A stretch of DNA of 64,000 nt from an uncultured Flavobacteriaceae bacterium (GTDB lineage: Bacteria > Bacteroidota > Bacteroidia > Flavobacteriales > Flavobacteriaceae): NCBI GenBank assembly GCA_938010765.1, contig CALLVX010000055.1, positions 1 to 64,000 of the forward strand. The letters are read 5' to 3'. The position numbers were made by a program, and so were the translations under genes. The first letter of the stretch is position 1. Each line of letters starts with the position of its first letter. The notes beneath the pieces were generated by a model, which made no database searches, had not been told where the DNA came from, and saw only the letters and a program-made list of their open reading frames with translations. Shown in pieces: positions 57,478 to 64,000 of the stretch.

Positions 57478-59937
57478 CTACTCTACCATAAACAGGGCGT
57501 TTGCAAAGAACAACTTTCCATTCTCCCAAAAACCTCTAAAAAGCGGATTATCGACCATGTAGATTACCGAACCTCGGCCGTGGCTTTCGACTCCGAATAC
57601 CATGGTCTTTCCTATTTTCTTTTGTGCTTCACTACCGGCAAAACCCGATACGGGGTCAGTATTACCCTCTTCTAGATATACCACGGTGCCGTTATCCATA
57701 TAGGAATAAGTATCCGCCGCTCCCAATTTTAAACTGAAGTAACTGGTACCATACCCGTAGGCCAACGGGTGGGTGTTATCGACCTTGGTTTTAAAGATTG
57801 CCCCTGTAATGGCATCTTTAATTTGACCACGCTCCGATTCATCGTACGACTGAAGATTGATGATGGTACTGTCTTTTTTCTGTTCGTTTGTCTTGAGCGC
57901 GAATCCTTTTTCGCCGGTCAGTCCTTTGATGGCAAGGCCCATCGCAATGAGTTTGCCCCCAGCACTTACCCACGCTTTTAATTCCTTTAACTTCGCGGCT
58001 GTCATAAAACTTTTATAGCCCCAGCCTCCTGGTAATACAAGCACATCATACTCGGAAAAATCGACCCGATCCATATACTCGCTATCGATCACTGCCAAAG
58101 GATATTTTAATTGTTGTTCAAAAAAGTGCCATATTTCCCCAAAGCGTAGGGTCGAAGTAGGCCCTCCGGAGAGTATCGCTACTTTTACATCGGGTACCAT
58201 GCGAACATAGCCCGACCCGAAGTCTTTCCCTCCCTCAACAAAGCCCGTAGCCGTAGCGGTCAAAAGTGTCCGATGATCAAAAGCTACTTGCGACAGGGTA
58301 TTTAAAAAGTCTTTGTGATTCTTATTATCGGCCCTTGTGATAATAAGGCTTCCACGCTGGTAGTTTTTCCCGTCCATCGTAAAAGGTTTCTGAGCATATC
58401 GTACACGAATCTTTTGCTGCAGCAGAGCAGCCAAAAAGCGGGCATCTTTCATACTGCTCCAATCTGTAAGAAAAGCATAGGCCGCTTTTGATAAGCTTGT
58501 CTTTGAAACGGTTTCTTCGTCTTGGCTTACCGCACTTACCAAATTTGTTGATGCCACTGCATCGAGGCCATAGGCATAAGGTAAGGACCACGCTGTAATA
58601 TCATAGGTGACAGAATCACTCAGTTTTGTATCTGGTTCAAAAAGCACCTTTACCAAAGTTCCTTTCGGTTGGTTGGTAGAAACTACCAAATTCTCACCGC
58701 TTATTCGTAAACTGCCTATTTTTCCAGTTTTATAATCAAAACCTTTGACCACTTCGTTCTGGGAAGTTCCGTGTTCTATTTTATGTTGATCTAATAAACT
58801 GGTCAAAGCGGAAATTTTATCGGCATCGCCTTTCATTACATAACTTTTGTATTTAAAGTTTTTGTTTTGATAGAACTTCTTAAATTCTGCATTGAGTTTT
58901 TCAGCATTTTTTGAAGCAACTTCTACCGTTGAAAGTCCGGTGGTATGATGATGTGCAATACGGTCTTTTAAGGTCAACGTATCGCCGATATTGGTAATAA
59001 TGCCTAGTCCGGCTCGACCGCTCCCCCCCTGCTCATAGGTCATTCCAATACCACCATTGTAGGTTGGGTAGGTATCTCCGTAACTAGGGTACAATAAATC
59101 AAAGACTTCTTTCGTAAAATAAAACCAGCCATTTTCATCAAAATATTTGGCGTGATTTTTACCAATGGTCACCTGAAAATCTCTTTGAAAATCGGTAATC
59201 ACCTCATGAAAAGGTTCGGCCGCCGGGGCAAAATAATAAGGGCTGTTCACGCCTTGTTCATGAAAGTCGACATGTACATGGGGCAACCATTGATTAAAGT
59301 ATTTCAAACGTTGTTGACTTTCTACTTGGGTAAGCCAGGCCCAATCGCGGTTCAAATCGAACATATAATGGTTGGGGCGGCCACTAAGCCAGCCTTCGTG
59401 GTGTTCCTTACTATTTGGATCTACATTATTAGGGTTGTTCTTATTTTGGTTGTACCAATTTACATAGCGATCGCGACCATCTGGATTGATACAGGGGTCC
59501 ATGAGCACCACCGCATTCTCCAGGTAATCACTTTTACTGGTCAGCAAGTCGTAAAGCGTTTGCATAGAGGCTTCGGTACTTACACTTTCGTTCCCGTGTA
59601 CATTATAGCTCAACCAAACTATTGCTTTGGCACCATCACCACCTCCTGTGGTATTTTTTAAGTGCTCCTGACGGATGTTTTCCAAATTTGCCATATTCGC
59701 CGCAGAAGAAACGAAAGCGAGCAGTAAAGGGCGCCGTTCATTGGTCTTGCCATACTCAGACAATTGCATACGATCCGGAACCGTTTTGGCAACATATTGG
59801 TAATAATCCACTACCTCATGATGTCTAGTAAATTGGGTACCCAACTCATATCCTAGAAATTCGGAGGGTGATTTTAATTCTTGTGCAGTAAGTGCCACGA
59901 AAAAAAGAAGACAGAAAGAAAGTAAAAGTGTTCTCAA
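57478..59937 (-). CDS. M14 family zinc carboxypeptidase with C-terminal glutamine-amidotransferase-like domain
   Basis: VWLSYNVHGNESVSTEASMQTLYDLL; LMDPCINPDGRDRYVNWYN; HVDFHEQGVNSPYYFAPAAEP; C-terminal YDVLVLPGGWGYKSF. Confidence 0.9.
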   Translation of the reverse strand: MRTLLLSFCLLFFVALTAQELKSPSEFLGYELGTQFTRHHEVVDYYQYVAKTVPDRMQLSEYGKTNERRPLLLAFVSSAANMANLENIRQEHLKNTTGGGDGAKAIVWLSYNVHGNESVSTEASMQTLYDLLTSKSDYLENAVVLMDPCINPDGRDRYVNWYNQNKNNPNNVDPNSKEHHEGWLSGRPNHYMFDLNRDWAWLTQVESQQRLKYFNQWLPHVHVDFHEQGVNSPYYFAPAAEPFHEVITDFQRDFQVTIGKNHAKYFDENGWFYFTKEVFDLLYPSYGDTYPTYNGGIGMTYEQGGSGRAGLGIITNIGDTLTLKDRIAHHHTTGLSTVEVASKNAEKLNAEFKKFYQNKNFKYKSYVMKGDADKISALTSLLDQHKIEHGTSQNEVVKGFDYKTGKIGSLRISGENLVVSTNQPKGTLVKVLFEPDTKLSDSVTYDITAWSLPYAYGLDAVASTNLVSAVSQDEETVSKTSLSKAAYAFLTDWSSMKDARFLAALLQQKIRVRYAQKPFTMDGKNYQRGSLIITRADNKNHKDFLNTLSQVAFDHRTLLTATATGFVEGGKDFGSGYVRMVPDVKVAILSGGPTSTLRFGEIWHFFEQQLKYPLAVIDSEYMDRVDFSEYDVLVLPGGWGYKSFMTAAKLKELKAWVSAGGKLIAMGLAIKGLTGEKGFALKTNEQKKDSTIINLQSYDESERGQIKDAITGAIFKTKVDNTHPLAYGYGTSYFSLKLGAADTYSYMDNGTVVYLEEGNTDPVSGFAGSEAQKKIGKTMVFGVESHGRGSVIYMVDNPLFRGFWENGKLFFANALFMVE

Positions 59938-60177
59938 ACGACAAAGTTATAGGTTCTGTATATTAGTTTTGCTGGGTGCATGAAAAAGGAGATTGGCATC
60001 CCATTCAAGCAATAGTCCTCGCAACCTATCAAATCTAATGAATTTGTAGCAAAAAAAGAGGTAAAATCCGACACCTTACAGAAAACTTGGATGAAGCCCG
60101 TATTGAAGTAATTAACGTATTTTTAGGAACTCAACGCTCGAAAGCGTTTTATATTTACGAGCATTTTTAGCCTTTAT

Positions 60178-61779
60178 ATGGATAGTGATTGTATACCCTT
60201 TAAACAGACCGGTTATTTTTCAGAACTTATCTGCGATTATATTGATGAAAAGTCCGTTTTAAAACCATTTTACAATCGTTTTGGCGATTTGCACCATTTT
60301 AAGGAGCAAATAGAGGAAAAGGCCGCCCAATTTCCTCCAGAAAATAGGGAAGTGCTTTACAGTTCGCTTCAAAGGCAATATGCAACTACCGAAACTTCCA
60401 AAAAAACACTCGGCCATTTAAAACAATTAAAAGAACCGATTACGTTTACCATCGTAACGGGGCATCAATTGAATCTTTTTACAGGGCCGCTTTATTTCTT
60501 ATACAAAATAATCGCTACCATGAATTTGGCAGCGGTGCTGAAAAAAAAATATCCCAAGTTCAACTTTGTCCCTATTTATTGGATGGCGACAGAGGACCAC
60601 GATTTTGACGAAATCAACTATTTCAACCTTAATGGCAAAAAAATACAGTGGAATAAAGCTGCAAAAGGCGCAGTGGGCCATTTAGGTACCGATGGTCTAG
60701 AAGAAGTGTACGAGGCACTTTCCAATGAATTGGGTGTTGGAAAAAACGCCGAAGCCCTTAAAACGCTTTTTCAAAAGGCCTATTTGGAACATAAAACGCT
60801 TACGGGAGCAACCCGCTTTTTGGCCAATGCGCTGTTTGGAGAACACGGTTTGGTCATCGTAGACGGCGACGATCCTGATCTAAAAAGACTTTTGATTCCC
60901 TATGCCGAAAAAGATATTTTCGAAAAGCTAGCACATACCAAAGTCTCTAAAACCATTGAACAATTAAAAAGTTTAGAGGCCAACTACCCTATTCAGGTAA
61001 ACCCTCGGGAAATCAATTATTTTTATCTGCGCTCCGGGCTTCGGGAACGAATCGTTGAAGCAGATGGTGGTTTTGCAGTAAACGACACCGACATTCACTT
61101 CACTAAAGAAGCGCTCCTAAAAGAACTTAGAGAACATCCTGAGCGGTTTTCACCCAACGTTATTGCGCGGCCATTGTATCAAGAAGTTATCTTACCCAAC
61201 CTATGCTATATTGGCGGTGGTGGTGAAATTGCCTATTGGCTCGAGCTGAAATCAATGTTCGAAGCAATGCAAGTGCCCTTTCCCATATTATTGGTTCGAA
61301 ATTCGGCACTCCTGGTATCTTCCAAACAGCAACGAAAGCTGGGGAAAATGAATGTATCGGTTTCCGATCTTTTTGCGAAACAACATAGTCTTATCAATAA
61401 AAAAATTCGGAAAATATCGAATATCGATATTGATTTCGGGCCTCAAAAAAAGCATTTGGAAGAACAGTTCGAAAAGCTGTATTCCCTTGCCGAACAAACA
61501 GACCCTTCTTTTCTGGGAGCGGTAAAAGCACAGGAAGCAAAACAGAAAAAAGGACTCGATCGTCTTGAAAAACGCCTGTTAAAAGCACAAAAGAGAACCC
61601 TAAAAGATCAGGTGATTCGTATGACCGAATTGCAAAACGAACTTTTTCCCGCAGGTTCCTTGCAAGAGCGAAATCAGAATTTCTCTGAAATGTACCTTGA
61701 TTTGGGCGAAGAAATGATTCCGGCATTGATTGAGGCGTTAGAGCCGTTGAAAAGGGAGTTTTTGATTCTTACGTATTAG
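60178..61779 (+). CDS. bshC: Bacillithiol biosynthesis cysteine-adding enzyme BshC
   Basis: TIVTGHQLNLFTGPLYFLYKIIATMNLAAVLKKKYPKFNFVPIYWMATEDHDFDEINYF...; LCYIGGGGEIAYWLELKSMFE. Confidence 0.93.
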   Translation: MDSDCIPFKQTGYFSELICDYIDEKSVLKPFYNRFGDLHHFKEQIEEKAAQFPPENREVLYSSLQRQYATTETSKKTLGHLKQLKEPITFTIVTGHQLNLFTGPLYFLYKIIATMNLAAVLKKKYPKFNFVPIYWMATEDHDFDEINYFNLNGKKIQWNKAAKGAVGHLGTDGLEEVYEALSNELGVGKNAEALKTLFQKAYLEHKTLTGATRFLANALFGEHGLVIVDGDDPDLKRLLIPYAEKDIFEKLAHTKVSKTIEQLKSLEANYPIQVNPREINYFYLRSGLRERIVEADGGFAVNDTDIHFTKEALLKELREHPERFSPNVIARPLYQEVILPNLCYIGGGGEIAYWLELKSMFEAMQVPFPILLVRNSALLVSSKQQRKLGKMNVSVSDLFAKQHSLINKKIRKISNIDIDFGPQKKHLEEQFEKLYSLAEQTDPSFLGAVKAQEAKQKKGLDRLEKRLLKAQKRTLKDQVIRMTELQNELFPAGSLQERNQNFSEMYLDLGEEMIPALIEALEPLKREFLILTY

Positions 61780-62050
61780 TGTTACGTGAATAAGTCTAGC
61801 CTTAAAAAACAAACGCAACTAGCAAAGACCATCCCCGTTTTAGAACAGTATCGTACCGAGCAAATATTATTCTGATACCTCCTCCGGCAGAAAGCGTCTC
61901 AACTAATTTTTAAAGAATTTTCAATCGTGATCGCACCATTGAAAAAAATTGTTTAGCTTAATACTATAGGAAAACAGGTATATCTTTGTGAAAAACCTTC
62001 GGCCAACGTTCTAAGGTTCAAATAAATGATCCTTCAAAAAAACTCATGAT

Positions 62051-63058
62051 ATGATCGGCCGCTTTCGAATACCTAAAGTTATCTACCCCTTTTTTATTAT
62101 TATTTTATTCTCCTGTTGTTCAAAAGATGAAGACGATAGCCATCATTCCGATGGAGATGTTCAAGTCATTTTTGAAAATGATCCAGTTAGTGGAATTAAT
62201 ATCATTTTTATGGGCGACGCCTACACCAAAACTTCTTTAGAAAAGGAAAAGGGCAAATACTATATACATGGAATAAATACTATTGAAGCTCTTTTTAGGA
62301 CGTCTCCATTTTCCGAATATAAAGAACATTTTAACGCATATATTATCTATGCAGAATCTGTAGATATGAGAACCAGTACCTCTAATATTACTACAAATAC
62401 CAAATTTGGCAGTATTGAATCTACTCATGGATCAACCGGCTTAACTACATTAATAGTTCCTGATCAAAAGAAGATAAATGAATATGTGTTTTTGGTTACA
62501 TCTAAGACTAGATCAAATCGTGATGTAGTTTTGATGTCTGTTAATAATGCCGATCGCGGTTCAGCAAGAACAAATCAAAATCTAGCGATTAGTGGAAATG
62601 CGGATACAAGAATCATGATTCATGAGCTAGGGCACGCGTTTTCCGGTTTGGCAGACGAATATTTTTTTGACGGGAATTTGGTTGGTTATAATTCTGTCGC
62701 CATTCAGCCAGACAATTTGGATGTTACCGATGACCTTCGTTCAATTAAATGGAACCAATTTATTGGTCTTGAAGGGTATTCCGATGTTGGTGCACATGAA
62801 GGAGGTGGTTACAACCAATTTGATATATGGCGTCCTGAGAATAACAGTATTATGAAAGCACTAAACAACGGCAATTTTAATGCTCCAAGTCGTGAAAGTA
62901 TCGCACGAAAAATTATGTCACTTAGAAATCGAAATTTCGATTTTGACAAGTTTCTGGAAATAGATCGGCTGAGTATGAGTAATAAAAATTTAAAACACAT
63001 TCAAGTGAACTATAATACTCCTGAACTTAATTTTGTTTGCGATCTTGACCTACATTGA
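62051..63058 (+). CDS. M64 family (IgA peptidase-like) metallopeptidase lipoprotein
   Basis: Lipobox LFSCCSKD; HELGHAFSGLADEYF; NIIFMGDAYT. Confidence 0.88.
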   Translation: MIGRFRIPKVIYPFFIIILFSCCSKDEDDSHHSDGDVQVIFENDPVSGINIIFMGDAYTKTSLEKEKGKYYIHGINTIEALFRTSPFSEYKEHFNAYIIYAESVDMRTSTSNITTNTKFGSIESTHGSTGLTTLIVPDQKKINEYVFLVTSKTRSNRDVVLMSVNNADRGSARTNQNLAISGNADTRIMIHELGHAFSGLADEYFFDGNLVGYNSVAIQPDNLDVTDDLRSIKWNQFIGLEGYSDVGAHEGGGYNQFDIWRPENNSIMKALNNGNFNAPSRESIARKIMSLRNRNFDFDKFLEIDRLSMSNKNLKHIQVNYNTPELNFVCDLDLH

Positions 63059-63308
63059 GAAAAACATTCTACCATTTGTTGAAAGGTTTGCTCTTTCCTC
63101 CCACCTCTTTTGATTACAACTTTTATCGCTTTTGAGATTGAACCTATTTTGCACGCTATTGAACAGGAAAATAAAGCACAGGTGCAGTTTTCTTAAAAAA
63201 TGCTATCGGCATTCCTGAGAGCAAGTCTGAAGAACATTCATGATTGCTAAAAAGCAATTTCTATTACGTCGCCCATTAAGTACTTGGCCTTTGCATAGAA
63301 CTACTTCA

Positions 63309-63920
63309 TCAATTACGGCCTAAAACCTTCGCAATCTCCTCGTTCCATTCTAACTGTTGCTCCAGGTTACGCGAAAAATTAGTCTCATCATCGTAGCGAT
63401 TTTGAAAATCACTTAAATCCTTGTTTATCTTTCTGTAGATGGCTTTGACCTCTGCCTTCACATTTTTCGTGAATCGGGTGTTTTGAAGTTGCTTTCGCAT
63501 TTTGCGGGCAAACAGCTCGGAGATGTCAAAATGCAATTGCTCATGCCCCAATATGACCTCATCGCATAGGCTAGGCTGGTACCACGATTGATTCGGGTAG
63601 AAATAGGTGCTGACCTTAAAATCGAGTTTTATATCGTTCCCGTTCGAAAGTGTAGAAAAACGATACGAAATACCACTAGCGGTTATTGCCGCCGCTCTTG
63701 TATTGGTCGGTTTTCCTTTAAAATCACGCCAGGTCAGCTTACTGTTAGACTCCCACTCGACATACTCCTCTTCCTGCCCAAAAAAAAGCAATGGGGCCAG
63801 GCACAGAAATAAAAAACAGATATGATTGATGGTACCCAAAGAACTGTACTTGTTTTGTTGATTTGGTATTTGGCTAAAATACAAAAGCCCGTTCTTTGTG
63901 ATAAACGGGCTTTTGAACAT
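63309..63920 (-). CDS. DUF922 domain-containing (putative Zn-protease) exported protein; probable real start near 63839 (TTG)
   Basis: VEWESNSKLTWRDFKGKPTN; ILGHEQLHFDISELFARKM. The ORF-track start runs through a terminator hairpin. Confidence 0.8.
   Translation of the reverse strand: MFKSPFITKNGLLYFSQIPNQQNKYSSLGTINHICFLFLCLAPLLFFGQEEEYVEWESNSKLTWRDFKGKPTNTRAAAITASGISYRFSTLSNGNDIKLDFKVSTYFYPNQSWYQPSLCDEVILGHEQLHFDISELFARKMRKQLQNTRFTKNVKAEVKAIYRKINKDLSDFQNRYDDETNFSRNLEQQLEWNEEIAKVLGRN
63883..63914 (-). terminator. Rho-independent-type hairpin
   Basis: AAAAGCCCGTT (63883-63893) / AACGGGCTTTT (63904-63914), 10-nt loop. Confidence 0.75.
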
Positions 63921-63965
63921 AAAAGTATTTTGCGAAGAAACGATCTTTAACTATGTAGGCGATCT

Positions 63966-64000
63966 CTATAGTTTTACTTCTTTGATCTGCATCTCTTCAT
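63966..64000 (-). CDS. 3' end of a minus-strand gene cut by the window edge (...EEMQIKEVKL*)
   Basis: Open minus-strand frame ending in TAG at 63966-63968, with a terminator hairpin about 50 nt downstream. Confidence 0.35.
   Translation of the reverse strand, partial: EEMQIKEVKL

Noticed and set aside
60010-60120. Short peptide ...KKEVKSDTLQKTWMKPVLK* upstream of bshC as a RiPP precursor
   Set aside because: No start codon in that frame and no maturation genes nearby; also overlaps the bshC leader.

Overview
This is a chromosomal window from a Bacteroidota genome, probably a marine Flavobacteriaceae member; that assignment rests on gene content (T9SS/gliding proteins, PorP/SprF, BshC) and TAnnTTTG-type promoters. 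The dominant feature is a 9.8-kb gene (4262-14083, 3273 aa) for a putative T9SS type-B surface protein. It carries 45 full 38-residue units of the form DCDGDGVIDATEIANGTDPKDECSYNVADVTETVTATT, in exact 114-bp register, plus one transitional unit. The array splits as 4 + 22 + 19 units, separated by two 429-bp spacer modules. A marker-unit type recurs every fourth unit (456 bp). A paralogous adhesin end (1-1068) with its own PorP/SprF gene lies just upstream, so an adhesin + PorP/SprF cassette occurs twice, with an OmpA-family gene between the copies. The rest is mostly housekeeping: ctaA-like, lpdA, aroQ, xerD, GH13, NDH-2, an ECF sigma, a MoxR/DUF58/DUF4129/DUF4350/SpoIIM/RDD cluster, an ABC-GntR operon with a recognisable operator, an M14 peptidase, bshC, M64 and DUF922. 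The window also holds an unusual number of broken genes: in-frame single stops, one-base homopolymer frameshifts and truncated remnants. No CRISPR array, rRNA, tRNA or intact transposon was recognised.
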